Notes: a model not told the origin generated them from the letters alone. Shown: positions 23,757 through 31,979, numbered from the stretch's first letter. The stretch: 49,251 bases of DNA from Hyphomonadaceae bacterium (GCA_014378995.1 JACMMP010000246.1:1-49251), one strand, 5' to 3'. Numbers and translations are program-made.

Positions 23757-24129
23757 ACCATGAGTACTGTACCGCGGGTGCGGTTCTCACGCGTCTGTCA
23801 TTACGCAAATGCGTGAAATGCCTGATGTGACGCCCGTAACATCATCATTCCATTGCGAAAACTAAATAGTGCAGGCGCCGCACCACGAGTTTTCTATCGC
23901 TGGGCGGCGCGCAGGAATAGTCCTTTCGCCATCGCCGGACGATGGGTTCGGCGAAATGCAGTGAAAGAAAACGTCATGTCTCGCGGCTTCGCTTTTTTGG
24001 TGTCTGTCATCGTGTTTTGGCAAGCCGCGGCGGCGGCGCTTTCGCTGACCGTCGCCCGCGTTCCGATGATCTGACGCCGCTCACCCCCGCCAATTTTGCA
24101 AACCTGACCTTCCTCCCCGGAGACCTCCC
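23757..24129. promoter_or_regulatory. TetR upstream region with three inverted repeats
   Basis: A 373-bp intergenic stretch. Inverted repeats seen: ACCGC-gggt-GCGGT (23771-23784); ACGCA-aa-TGCGT (23803-23814); and the best, TGATGT...ACATCA at 23823-23828 and 23839-23844, whose inner bases also pair as ACG/CGT. The last forms a 22-bp palindrome with one mismatched pair. One or more are probably TetR-type operators controlling the TetR gene and/or the downstream gene. Confidence 0.6.
23976..24074 (+). CDS. Possible 32-residue membrane/leader peptide ORF
   Basis: A short ORF starting MSRGFAFLVSVIVFWQ with one hydrophobic segment and only a weak upstream purine stretch. It lies between the TetR region and the TTC38-like gene. 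It may be a real leader peptide or chance. No homology is claimed. Confidence 0.2.
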   Translation: MSRGFAFLVSVIVFWQAAAAALSLTVARVPMI

Positions 24130-25467
24130 ATGTTGAACGACCGTTACGGCAATCCCGCTTCCACCAAATCGCAAGCGGCGATGAACCATTACAACGAGGC
24201 GCTCGACCTCATCCGCCTCTATCGCGGCGACCCGATCGCGGCGCTCGATGCGGCGCTGGCGGAAGACCCCGACTTCGGCGGCGCCTGGGCCGCCCGCGCC
24301 GGCCTGCTCGTGCAGCAGACCGATAAGGCCTACGCCGAAGAGACGGCCAAAAGCCTACGCGCCGGCGCGGCTGCCAATCTGAACGACCGCGAAGCCAAGC
24401 ATTTGAAGGCGGCGCAAGATTGGGCCGAAGGCCGCTACGGTGAAGGCACCGCGCGCCTCGCCCGCATCGCGCAGGAAAATCCGCGCGATCTGCTGGCGCT
24501 GCAATATGCTCACGTCGGCTGCTTCTTCCTGGGCCTGCAAAGTGAATTGCGCGATTGGCCGCTGCAGGCGATGCGCGCCTTTAGGCAAGGCGAGGATGGC
24601 TACAGCTACATCCAAGGCATGGCCGCGTTCGGTTTCGAAGAATGCGGCGACTACGCCCGCGCCGACATCTACGGACGCCAAGCCGTGGAAACCGATCCGC
24701 GCGACGGCTGGGCGGTGCACGCGGTGGCGCACGTCAACGAAATGCGCGGCGATCCCGACGCCGGCATCCTCTGGCTGGCGGACAACGCGCAATATTGGGC
24801 GCCGGAGAGCGGCTTTGCCTATCACAATTGGTGGCACTTGGCGCTGCTCTACCTCGACCTCGGCGACACGCGCGCAGTGCTGAAGCTCTATGACGAGCAA
24901 GTGCGCCCGAACCCGGACGCGCAGGTCGTGCTTGAGTGGATCGACGCGTCGGCGCTGCTGTGGCGGCTGCATCTGGAGGGCGTCGATGTCGGCGATCGCT
25001 TCGAGAAGCTGGCGGCGTGCTGGCAGCGCGCGGGCGAGGACACGATCTACGCCTTCAACGATCTGCACGCGATCATGGCCTTCCTCGGCGCCGGCCGCGC
25101 GATCGACGCCGAGCGCACGCTGAAAGCCATGCGCGCGGCGGCGGCCGATAGCGGCGACAACGCCTACGCAACCCGCAAGGTCGGACTGCCTCTCGCCGAA
25201 GCGTTCATCGCCTTCGAGGCCGGCCGCTACGGCGAAGCCGTCGAGAAGATCGCCGCCACACGCGGCATCGCGCAACGCTTCGGCGGCAGCCACGCGCAGC
25301 GCGACATCATATCGCTAACGGCGTTGCACGCGGCGTTGCGCGGCGGCTTCGCCAATACGGCCGAAGCGTTCGCCGCCGAGCGGCTGGCGCACAAGCCGCA
25401 AAGTCCTTGGGCCGGGCGCCTCGCGCGCCAGGCCCGCGAGCTGAGCGCTAAAGCGCGCGCAGCTTGA
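24130..25467 (+). CDS. TTC38-like tetratricopeptide protein
   Basis: A 445-residue protein with no signal peptide. It has repeated helical TPR-like units along its length and the family-typical segments HAVAHVNEMRGD and HNWWHLALLYLDLGD near the middle, the core signature of the TTC38 group found in eukaryotes and many alphaproteobacteria. Probably a scaffold; the partner is unknown. GGAGA precedes ATG 24130. The alpha/beta hydrolase follows after a hairpin. Confidence 0.88.
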   Translation: MLNDRYGNPASTKSQAAMNHYNEALDLIRLYRGDPIAALDAALAEDPDFGGAWAARAGLLVQQTDKAYAEETAKSLRAGAAANLNDREAKHLKAAQDWAEGRYGEGTARLARIAQENPRDLLALQYAHVGCFFLGLQSELRDWPLQAMRAFRQGEDGYSYIQGMAAFGFEECGDYARADIYGRQAVETDPRDGWAVHAVAHVNEMRGDPDAGILWLADNAQYWAPESGFAYHNWWHLALLYLDLGDTRAVLKLYDEQVRPNPDAQVVLEWIDASALLWRLHLEGVDVGDRFEKLAACWQRAGEDTIYAFNDLHAIMAFLGAGRAIDAERTLKAMRAAAADSGDNAYATRKVGLPLAEAFIAFEAGRYGEAVEKIAATRGIAQRFGGSHAQRDIISLTALHAALRGGFANTAEAFAAERLAHKPQSPWAGRLARQARELSAKARAA

Positions 25468-25470
25468 TCA

Positions 25471-25518
25471 GAACCGGCGGCTGGTCCTCCCAGCCCCCTG
25501 CCGATCGGCCGCCGGTTC
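25471..25518. promoter_or_regulatory. Long perfect hairpin between TTC38-like and hydrolase genes
   Basis: GAACCGGCGGC (25471-25481) and its exact complement GCCGCCGGTTC (25508-25518) flank 26 nt. It could be a terminator or attenuator, though the run of Ts is weak, ahead of the hydrolase ATG at 25543. Confidence 0.5.
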
Positions 25519-25542
25519 ATTTCAAGATTTGGAGTTGCTCCG

Positions 25543-26382
25543 ATGAGATCCGATTGTTCATTCGTGCGCGCCGCCAACGGCTTGCGCTTTGCGTATGTGG
25601 AGCAGGGCGAGCGCGATGGGCCGGTGGTGCTGATGTTGCACGGCTACACCGACTCGCACCGCTCGTTCGATCTGCTGCGCCCGCACCTGCCGGAAAGCTG
25701 GCGCGCGATTGCGCTGACGCAACGCGGCCACGGCCGTAGCGATAAGCCCGACACCGGCTACGACATCGCGTCGATGGCGGCCGATGTGCGCGCCTTCCTT
25801 GATGCGCTAAACATCGAGCGCGCCGTGATCGTTGGCCATTCCATGGGCGCGGCGGTCGCGCTGCAGGCGGCGGCGGCGTATCCGGAGCGTGTCTGCGGCG
25901 CGGTCCTAATTGGCGCTTTTGCTGGCTATCGCGGCAATGAGAATGTCGCCGGGCTCGTCGAAGAGGTCGCTAGGTTCAAGGACAAAGTCGATCCTGAATT
26001 CGTGTTGGCGTTCCAGGAAAGCACCGTCGCCGACATGATCCCGCAACGATTCCTGGACACGGTGATCGGCGAAAGCCTGCGCTGCCCGGCACATGTGTGG
26101 CGCGCGGCGCTCGACGGCCAGCTGAGCGCGGATCCCATCTCCGCCGCCATAAGCTGCAAAGCGCCAGTGGCGCTGATCCGCGGCGCGTTGGACGCATTAG
26201 TGCCGCATGCCGATCAGCTCGCATTGCGCGACGCGCTACTTTCAGCGCGCAATTTCACGATGTGCGGCGTCGGCCACTCGCCGCATTGGGAACGTCCGGA
26301 GGAAACCGCGAACCTGATCCGCGCCTTCGTCGGCGAACGCGCCGACGCCGGTGCGGTGCTGAGCGGCGCCGTGTTTGGCTAG
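25543..26382 (+). CDS. Alpha/beta hydrolase
   Basis: A 279-residue hydrolase. Oxyanion HG motif (LHGYTDSH), nucleophile elbow GHSMGAAV (Ser near 105), catalytic Asp in IRGALDALVP and His in GVGHSPHW. There is no signal peptide, so it is cytoplasmic. The substrate is not determined. GGAG precedes ATG 25543 by about 8 nt. It is separated from the TTC38-like gene by a hairpin. Confidence 0.92.
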   Translation: MRSDCSFVRAANGLRFAYVEQGERDGPVVLMLHGYTDSHRSFDLLRPHLPESWRAIALTQRGHGRSDKPDTGYDIASMAADVRAFLDALNIERAVIVGHSMGAAVALQAAAAYPERVCGAVLIGAFAGYRGNENVAGLVEEVARFKDKVDPEFVLAFQESTVADMIPQRFLDTVIGESLRCPAHVWRAALDGQLSADPISAAISCKAPVALIRGALDALVPHADQLALRDALLSARNFTMCGVGHSPHWERPEETANLIRAFVGERADAGAVLSGAVFG

Positions 26383-26450
26383 CGCTTGCCTCCAGGAGAG
26401 CGCTGCGCTTCGCAAAGCCGCCCGGCGAGGCGGGTAAAGCGTGACGGAAG

Positions 26451-26548
26451 GTGCAGACAGGACGGCGACCCGTGCGCAACCCGTTACGGCTGCTTCCTTC
26501 CGGACCTGACCGGGTTGGCGGGGCGACCGTCCGCCGCCTGCCTGCGCG
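26451..26548 (-). ncRNA. ffs: Signal recognition particle RNA (4.5S)
   Basis: The minus strand at 26488-26511 reads GGTCAGGTCCGGAAGGAAGC and onward, the universal SRP domain-IV tetraloop and Ffh-binding motif. Flanking arms pair: CAACCC with GGGTTG, GGACGG with CCGTCC, then GCAG.CAGG at the ends, giving the usual small bacterial hairpin. The ends are estimated within a few bases. ORFs drawn over it are chance. Confidence 0.9.
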
Positions 26549-26608
26549 CCCCATATCGCAATCGCGCCGCGCCCGCGCAAGCCAGATTGCGAGAGGCGGT
26601 ATCGCCCA

Positions 26609-26633
26609 GGAACAGGGAGGGCCAGCCGGCGTT
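26609..26633 (+). promoter_or_regulatory. EcfG promoter, perfect consensus
   Basis: GGAAC (26609-26613), 16 bp, CGTT (26630-26633), an exact match. It is 55 bp upstream of the ATG of the PRC-barrel-like gene, between ffs and that gene. Confidence 0.75.
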
Positions 26634-26687
26634 AACACGTCGTCAATCAAGACCCATAGGAGCCGCGCACAAGGCGCGGAAACGCCA

Positions 26688-27014
26688 ATGCTGCGAACCC
26701 TTGCTCTTGCCCTGATGCTGTCGACGCCCTCACTCGCGTTCGCCGACGATTTCCCGGCCTCCGCGACCCAGCAAGTCGTGCGCGGTCATGACGGCTCAGA
26801 GATCGGACGGATCGCCGATGCGGAATACGATGCGGACGGCAATATCGTCGCCGTCGCCATCCCTGGGCTTGAGCCGGCCGATGCGCCGTATGCGTCCTCG
26901 CGCTTGGTCGCCGAAAATCGGCTGCGCACCCCGACGCGTAGCACAGCGGCGGCGCCCGCCTCAGTCCGCATGCAAGAAGCGCGCGCGACCGGACGCTTGG
27001 TCCGCGCCCGCTAA
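26688..27014 (+). CDS. Small secreted PRC-barrel-like protein
   Basis: A 108-residue protein with a cleavable signal (cut after AFA near residue 19). The central VRGHDGSEIGRIADAEYDADGNIVAVAIP resembles a PRC-barrel strand set; the family assignment is tentative. It has an EcfG-consensus promoter upstream and an efficient terminator after it. Probably a periplasmic stress protein; function unknown. Confidence 0.75.
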   Translation: MLRTLALALMLSTPSLAFADDFPASATQQVVRGHDGSEIGRIADAEYDADGNIVAVAIPGLEPADAPYASSRLVAENRLRTPTRSTAAAPASVRMQEARATGRLVRAR

Positions 27015-27028
27015 GCTTTACTAGATTT

Positions 27029-27065
27029 AAAAAAAAAGGGCTCGGCGTTGGCCGAGCCCTTTTTC
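27029..27065. terminator. Strong bidirectional terminator
   Basis: GGGCTCGGC / GCCGAGCCC stem with GTTG-type loop, flanked by a run of A on the left and T on the right, between convergent genes. Confidence 0.88.
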
Positions 27066-27077
27066 CGTGAAGTGCTA

Positions 27078-28124
27078 TCAGTAGCGCGGATTTTCCGTCG
27101 TCATCTCTTCGTGGTTTTCGTGATCCTCTGTCATCGAGCCGGTGTCTGCATGGGCCGGCGCCGGGGACGGCGTGCTGTTATACGAACTCGCGGACGTGGC
27201 CGCCGGTGCGCTGTAACTTGGCGACGGGTTCGCGTTATAACTGGTCGGTTGATAGCCGGACGAAGGCGCCGTCGCCGGATAGGAAGAGGGCTGCGGGGCG
27301 ACTTGGCCGGCGGACGCGTATTGCGGAGCGTTGAACATTGCGGCGTATTCAGCGCTCGAGAAGGCGACGCCAGCGAACGTCATCTCGACGCCAAGCTCGC
27401 TGCCACGCACAACCTCTATCTCGGCGTCGTCAAAGCCGTGTTCGACTAGCGTTTGCCGCACTGCAGCGCCGCGCCCGTCGGGCGCTTGAATGACAACGCG
27501 TTGAACATCGCACGCCGAGGCGCGATCCGCTGCAAACCGGAGTTGCTGACGCGTTGCGGAATTCAACCGGCTGGTGCCTTGCGCGAGCGACACGTCACGC
27601 GGCGCGCACACTTCGGCGGCCGACATCGGCACGCCCGCCATGCCGGCTTCCTGCGCATACTCGATCATTGTCGGCGACATGCTCTGATCGGCGCTATGCG
27701 CGTAAGTTTCGCTGCTCGCATATTGGCCTTGATCCGTCGCGCCCGATTGCGCCGGCATGGGCGCCGATTGTTGGGTGGCGTATTGGCCTTGCTGCGTAGT
27801 GTTTTGACCTTGCTGCGCATCGGCGTAGGGCTGCGCCGGTTGCGCGTACGGGCCGCTCGATTGCGTTTGCTGCGCGTAGGGCGTCGTATTTGTGTTCATC
27901 TCCGGCGATGGATTGTCGTACTGAGAATACGGCGTCGCGCTGGTTTGCGAATCCACTGGCGGCGTAGCGTTCGGCACTGCAGTCTGCTCATCGTCCATCG
28001 CAGGATCCGAGGGGCTAGAATAAACCGGGTTTGAGCTGGTCGATTCTGGATATTGTGCGCCGGCCAATGGGGCAGCGAGCGCAAGCGCCGCAACGGCGGC
28101 GGTCGCCAGCAGGAAACGTCTCAT
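27078..28124 (-). CDS. Secreted protein with two-Cys domain and Q/P/S/Y-rich arms
   Basis: A 348-residue exported protein (signal to about residue 23). Long Tyr/Gln/Pro/Ser/Thr-rich low-complexity arms flank a central domain at residues 165-260: EVCAPRDVSLAQG, ACDVQRVVIQAPDG, VRQTLVEHGF and VEMTFAGVAF. This domain recurs in the protein at 28873 with both cysteines conserved. It looks OmpA-C-like in layout but lacks the peptidoglycan motif. A perfect EcfG-consensus promoter lies upstream, at 28202-28226. Function unknown. Confidence 0.82.
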   Translation of the reverse strand: MRRFLLATAAVAALALAAPLAGAQYPESTSSNPVYSSPSDPAMDDEQTAVPNATPPVDSQTSATPYSQYDNPSPEMNTNTTPYAQQTQSSGPYAQPAQPYADAQQGQNTTQQGQYATQQSAPMPAQSGATDQGQYASSETYAHSADQSMSPTMIEYAQEAGMAGVPMSAAEVCAPRDVSLAQGTSRLNSATRQQLRFAADRASACDVQRVVIQAPDGRGAAVRQTLVEHGFDDAEIEVVRGSELGVEMTFAGVAFSSAEYAAMFNAPQYASAGQVAPQPSSYPATAPSSGYQPTSYNANPSPSYSAPAATSASSYNSTPSPAPAHADTGSMTEDHENHEEMTTENPRY

Positions 28125-28201
28125 ATTCTTCTCCTAGTCAGGTTGAGCGCTGCACGATCAAGCGCTCGCGCGCACGCATTGGCGCGCACGGAACGCTGGC
28201 C

Positions 28202-28226
28202 AACGCAGCGTCGCGGCGCCTGTTCC
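28202..28226 (-). promoter_or_regulatory. EcfG promoter, perfect consensus
   Basis: Minus strand GGAAC (28226-28222), 16 bp, CGTT (28205-28202), 77 bp upstream of the 28124 start codon. Confidence 0.72.
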
Positions 28227-28269
28227 GGCGTTTACAGAATGGCAAGAAAACCCGAGCGCGGAACTTACT

Positions 28270-28776
28270 TCAGGATCGGCGCAGAAGATCGACGCCCGCG
28301 AGCACGAACCCGACGCCAAACAGCACGCCCGCCGCAGTAAAACCGTAGCTCGGCGCCGGCGCCGGCAGCATGGCGAAGACGCCAACCGCGATCACGCTCG
28401 CAAACCAACATGCCGGCGGCGCGTACGGCCGCTCACCCGCGCGCACCCACGCAATGCTCAACGCGGCCATGGCGATGGCCAGCACCGCGGCGCCCTGTTC
28501 GTAAGTAGAGAAGCCGAACGGATCAGCGTCAGGGCCGCCGATGAAGGAGAGCGCGGCAACTGCGATCGCGAAACTCGCGAGCCCGAGAAAGCCGAGCCGG
28601 GAAGCGCGCGCGAGATAGACGCCAACAATCGCGAAGAGCAGCAGCACGTCTATTGCGGTGTAAAGCCATTCGAGCACGACCGGGTCCTGCAGCAGCGGAA
28701 ACGCTGCGACAACGCGCGCGCCGCCGCCCGCGATCGATGCAATGGCGGCAAGCCGGAAGAGTTGCTGTGGCGTCAT
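28270..28776 (-). CDS. Multi-pass membrane protein
   Basis: A 168-residue protein with five to six predicted hydrophobic helices and short loops. No family recognised. It is flanked by a terminator at 28816-28848 and by the EcfG promoter of the next gene, so it is probably transcribed alone. The ribosome site is weak. Confidence 0.65.
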   Translation of the reverse strand: MTPQQLFRLAAIASIAGGGARVVAAFPLLQDPVVLEWLYTAIDVLLLFAIVGVYLARASRLGFLGLASFAIAVAALSFIGGPDADPFGFSTYEQGAAVLAIAMAALSIAWVRAGERPYAPPACWFASVIAVGVFAMLPAPAPSYGFTAAGVLFGVGFVLAGVDLLRRS

Positions 28777-28815
28777 GCCGGCAGCTAGGCGAGGCGCCCT
28801 AAGCGGCGCAACACG

Positions 28816-28848
28816 AAAAAGGGCCCGGCGACAAGCGCCGAGCCCTTT
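28816..28848. terminator. Terminator between two-Cys paralog and membrane-protein gene
   Basis: Stem AAAGGGCCCGGCG with CGCCGAGCCCTTT (one mismatched or wobble pair), A-rich before and T-rich after. It resembles the 27029 terminator in sequence. It ends the 28873 gene on the minus strand. Confidence 0.78.
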
Positions 28849-28872
28849 CGCCCCGAGGCGAGCGCGCGAATC

Positions 28873-29505
28873 TTACGATCCTGGCGTCGGCTCCGCCTCG
28901 TTTGCTTCGGTCTCAGGCGCCGTCAGCGGCGCATCGGGCGTCGCCGCCGCATCCGGATTTGCCCCAGCGACGCCTGCGAAGTTCATCGTGACGACGACTT
29001 GCGCGGCGTTCACCGGCGCCTCCGCGCTCACACTGATCGCCCCCGCTGGCACGCCCTGGCGGACGAGCGTAGCGCGTGCGGCGTCGGCGCGGCGGCTGGC
29101 TAAACGACCCTGGCCTCCGGCGGAGATCACGACTTGCTGCAGGCTGCAGACGGAAGCTGCGTCAACGGCGCGCTCAAGAGCATTGCTGTTGTCCTGGCTG
29201 AGCGCGCTTGCGCGGGCGCCGAACTCAACAATGGTGACGCGCGGTGCGCACACCGCACTTGCGCTTGCGGGCGCCGATGTTGCGGTTAGGTCGGATTCTG
29301 GGCTGGCCGGAGAGGCCGCCATGGCGTCCGCATTGGCGGCGGCCTGGGCCTCGGTCTGCGACGGGCTGGCGGCGGGGGGATTGGCGGTGTCTGCGGCTGG
29401 GGCCTCGATCGGCGGGGCCGGAACCGCATCCGGTTGGCTTTGGGCGCTGACTGCCCCGGCGATCATGACGCTTGCCGCGGCGACGGCTATGAGAAAATCC
29501 TTCAT
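28873..29505 (-). CDS. Secreted two-Cys domain protein (paralog of 27078 gene)
   Basis: A 210-residue exported protein (signal cut after VSA near residue 20), with an Ala/Pro-rich linker, then a domain of about 95 residues with SAVCAPRVTIVEFG, ASVCSLQQVVISAGGQG, ATLVRQGVPAGAI and VVVTMNFAGVAG. The same landmarks, in order, occur in the 27078 protein, so the two are paralogs. Two conserved Cys suggest a disulfide. ATG 29505 with GGAG upstream. Upstream lies a perfect EcfG consensus, at 29581-29605. Confidence 0.82.
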   Translation of the reverse strand: MKDFLIAVAAASVMIAGAVSAQSQPDAVPAPPIEAPAADTANPPAASPSQTEAQAAANADAMAASPASPESDLTATSAPASASAVCAPRVTIVEFGARASALSQDNSNALERAVDAASVCSLQQVVISAGGQGRLASRRADAARATLVRQGVPAGAISVSAEAPVNAAQVVVTMNFAGVAGANPDAAATPDAPLTAPETEANEAEPTPGS

Positions 29506-29580
29506 TGAAATGGCTCCGGAACAAGGCGAAAAGCTCAAGGGCGCGAAACCCGCGCGCCTCGCGCCCCGTATCCCCTGGCC

Positions 29581-29605
29581 AACGCATTTGCATACCGGCC
29601 GTTCC
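29581..29605 (-). promoter_or_regulatory. EcfG promoter, perfect consensus with repeated -35
   Basis: Minus strand GGAAC (29605-29601), 16 bp, CGTT (29584-29581). GGAAC is repeated twice more at 5-bp steps immediately upstream (to 29615). It lies 76 bp upstream of the ATG. Confidence 0.72.
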
Positions 29606-29677
29606 GTTCCGTTCCGCCGCCGCTAGCGCGGTTGCCTTTGCTTGACGCAAAGCCCGGCTCTTCATACCTCCAGGGAC

Positions 29678-30196
29678 ATGGCGATCCGCCCCATCCTCGT
29701 CGCGCCCGACCCGGTGCTGAAACAAAAATCAGCGCCTATTGAAGGGCCTGTCACCGATGCGCACCGGGCGCTTATGGATGACATGCTGGAGACGATGTAC
29801 GACGCCCCGGGCATTGGCCTGGCGGCGATCCAGATCGGCGAGCCCGTCCGGATCATCGTTATGGACCTTGCCCGCGAGGGCGAACCCAAAGAGCCGCGCC
29901 ATTTCGTGAACCCGGAAATTCTTTGGGCCTCCGAGGAGCTGCTGCCCTATGAGGAGGGTTGCCTCTCGGTGCCCGACTATTTCGATGACGTCGAGCGTCC
30001 GTCCCGGGTCAAGATCCGCTACCTCAACTATCAAGGCGAGCTGATCGAAGAGGACGCGGAGGGAATCTACGCGGTGTGCATCCAGCACGAGATGGATCAC
30101 CTCGAAGGCGTTCTCTTCATCGATCGGCTCTCGCGCCTGAAGCGGGAAAAGGCGCTGACGCGGCTAAAGAAGGCCAAGCGCGAAGCCGCGCTCTAA
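29678..30196 (+). CDS. def: Peptide deformylase
   Basis: A 172-residue metalloenzyme removing the formyl group from nascent proteins. Motif 1 [10 protein letters not shown], motif 2 EGCLSVP (metal Cys), motif 3 QHEMDHLEG (metal His pair and catalytic Glu) are all intact. ATG 29678 follows CAGGGA; earlier starts do not fit the family N-terminus. The partner fmt is 1.8 kb downstream, separated by a CADD gene and a convergent YihY gene. Confidence 0.97.
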   Translation: MAIRPILVAPDPVLKQKSAPIEGPVTDAHRALMDDMLETMYDAPGIGLAAIQIGEPVRIIVMDLAREGEPKEPRHFVNPEILWASEELLPYEEGCLSVPDYFDDVERPSRVKIRYLNYQGELIEEDAEGIYAVCIQHEMDHLEGVLFIDRLSRLKREKALTRLKKAKREAAL

Positions 30197-30277
30197 GGCC
30201 CTCTTTCGCAATTGCGTAAAGCGGTTAATGTGCGCGGTGAATTAAGGGCGCGTTTGCGCGCGATGAGGGGTCTGGAT

Positions 30278-30973
30278 ATGACGGATGCGTTTCGTGGTTT
30301 TGTGTGCACGTCGGCGGCGATCGATGCGGCCATTGGCGGGCGCGCCATGCTTACCCATCCCTTCTACCAGGCTTGGGAAGCGGGAACGCTGACGCAGGAC
30401 GCGCTGCGCGAGTACGCCAAGCAATATTTCCATCACGTCGAGGCGTTTCCGCGCGCTGTCAGCGCCGTTCACGCCAATTGCCCGGACGCCAAAGGCCGCC
30501 GTTTGCTGGCGGAAAACCTCGCCGAAGAAGAGGGCCTCGGCGAAGGCAAGAACGACCACGCCTCGCTCTGGATGGGCTTTGCCGCGTCGCTCGGCGCCGA
30601 TGAAGCCGGTGTCCGCGGCGTCGATGTGAACGCCGAGACGCAAACCCTCATCGACACCTTCCGTAAGCTGTCGCGCCAGTCCTATGCGTCCGGCCTCGCC
30701 GCGCTTTACGCCTATGAGAGCCAGCTGCCGGCCATCGCCCGCACCAAGATCAAGGGCCTTGTCGAGCGTTACGACGTCAACGAGCCGCGCGCGCTCAAAT
30801 TCTTCGAAGTGCACGAAGTCGCGGACGTCGAGCATTCCGACGTGTGCCGCGAATTGCTCGACGCGCTGCCGGGCGATCAACGCGAGGAAGCGCACGCCGC
30901 CGCCTGCGAACTCGCCGACGCGCTTCGTCTCTTCCTCACCGGCATGCAGCGCCAGACCGGCATGGTCTGCTGA
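30278..30973 (+). CDS. CADD-family diiron protein (putative folate/pABA role)
   Basis: A 231-residue helical protein of the heme-oxygenase-like diiron superfamily. Landmarks: HPFYQAWEAG, YAKQYFHHVEAFPR, AEEEGLGEG and HEVADVEHSD. The final HxxxDxxH plus Glu residues match the CADD metal ligands; Chlamydia CADD makes pABA by sacrificing its own Tyr/Lys. The length fits the CADD putative folate-metabolism family. ATG 30278 follows GAGGGG by about 8 nt. A terminator follows, inside the convergent YihY end. The pABA role is inference. Confidence 0.85.
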   Translation: MTDAFRGFVCTSAAIDAAIGGRAMLTHPFYQAWEAGTLTQDALREYAKQYFHHVEAFPRAVSAVHANCPDAKGRRLLAENLAEEEGLGEGKNDHASLWMGFAASLGADEAGVRGVDVNAETQTLIDTFRKLSRQSYASGLAALYAYESQLPAIARTKIKGLVERYDVNEPRALKFFEVHEVADVEHSDVCRELLDALPGDQREEAHAAACELADALRLFLTGMQRQTGMVC

Positions 30974-30979
30974 AATCCG

Positions 30980-31945
30980 CTACACCGCAGGTTTTGCGCC
31001 GCCGTCCGGATGGATTGGCGGCGCAATTTTTTCACCGGGCTGAACGGGCGTCGCCGGTTTGCCGCGGGAGAAGAACTCAAGCTCAGCGTTGAGCGCGCCG
31101 CACACTAGAAAGATGAGCGCCGCGAGGTAAAACCAGATCAGCAGCGCGACCGCGCCCGCGAGAGAGCCATAGGCTGCGCCGAAAGCTGGAAAGAGCCGCA
31201 GCGCCAACGTCAGTAGCGACGACGCAATGACCCAGAGCAACGGCGCCAAGACGGCGCCGGGCCACAGCCAGCGCCATGGCGGCGGCACGCGCCTCGGGCC
31301 CCAGCGATACAGCATGAGCGCGAAGGCAATCGCCGCGCCCCCCAGCACCGGCCAGCGCAACACCAGGATCAGTGTTTCGACGCCGCGTTCGACGCGCAAA
31401 TTCGCCAGCATCACCGGCAGTACACCCATCAGCAGCACCGCCAGCACGGCCAGCACGATGCCGATCAGCGTGAAGCGCGCCGCGGCGATGTAGCGGCGGA
31501 TTGCTTTGCGTTTCTCGGAGCGGCGATTGACCGCCGAAAGCGCCATCAGCACCCATCGCACCCCCTGCAGCGCGCTCCATAGCGAAAGCAAGAGGTTCAC
31601 CAACACGCTGATCACAAGCCCGCTGCTGCGCTCGCCGATTAGCCGCATCACTTGGCTATGGATCGCGATAACGACGTCGTCAGGCACGACGCCGTAGAGC
31701 GCATTGATCTGATCCCCGACCCAAGCCGGATCGCCGAAAAATCCGACCAGCGCTACCAGCGCCGCCATGGCCGGAATCGCCGCAAGCAGCCCAAAGAACG
31801 CGACGCCTGCCGAAATCAAGGCGAGGTTTGCCCGCTCGGCCGTCGCCTGCACGCCTTTGACCACGCTCCACCATTGCGAGAGCGTTAGCGCAAGCGGCCC
31901 TCGCACATACATCGGCGTGTCGTTGCAAGCTTCCGCCTCGGCCAT
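30980..31945 (-). CDS. YihY/BrkB-family inner-membrane protein
   Basis: A 321-residue protein with about six helices: [20 protein letters not shown] early, [20 protein letters not shown], and [20 protein letters not shown] late, which is the family signature. The family has unclear activity and is often membrane-transport-like. ATG 31945 chosen; a preceding TTG at 31954 lies in a probable promoter. A candidate EcfG element is at 31954-31979, which would give a very short leader, so the ATG at 31912 is an alternative start. Confidence 0.9.
   Translation of the reverse strand: MAEAEACNDTPMYVRGPLALTLSQWWSVVKGVQATAERANLALISAGVAFFGLLAAIPAMAALVALVGFFGDPAWVGDQINALYGVVPDDVVIAIHSQVMRLIGERSSGLVISVLVNLLLSLWSALQGVRWVLMALSAVNRRSEKRKAIRRYIAAARFTLIGIVLAVLAVLLMGVLPVMLANLRVERGVETLILVLRWPVLGGAAIAFALMLYRWGPRRVPPPWRWLWPGAVLAPLLWVIASSLLTLALRLFPAFGAAYGSLAGAVALLIWFYLAALIFLVCGALNAELEFFSRGKPATPVQPGEKIAPPIHPDGGAKPAV
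30994..31032 (+). terminator. Terminator of the CADD gene, inside the YihY 3' end
   Basis: TTGCGCCGCC (30994-31003) pairs exactly with GGCGGCGCAA (31017-31026) and is followed by six Ts. It lies in the coding end of the convergent YihY gene, encoding its Pro/Gly-rich tail. Confidence 0.88.
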
Positions 31946-31953
31946 GGTTTGCA

Positions 31954-31979
31954 AACCGGGCCGAAGCGACGCGGGTTCC
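31954..31979 (-). promoter_or_regulatory. Candidate EcfG promoter of YihY gene (17-bp spacer)
   Basis: Minus strand GGAAC (31979-31975), 17 bp, GGTT (31957-31954). One base off consensus and very close to the annotated start, hence the lowest confidence of the set. Confidence 0.45.

Noticed and set aside
24355-25293. 312-codon antisense ORF over the TTC38-like gene
   Set aside because: No recognisable domain, opposite a clear TPR protein with a good ribosome site.
26242-26650. ORFs across 26.2-26.7 kb
   Set aside because: They overlap the SRP RNA, which has the universal conserved loop; these frames are chance.
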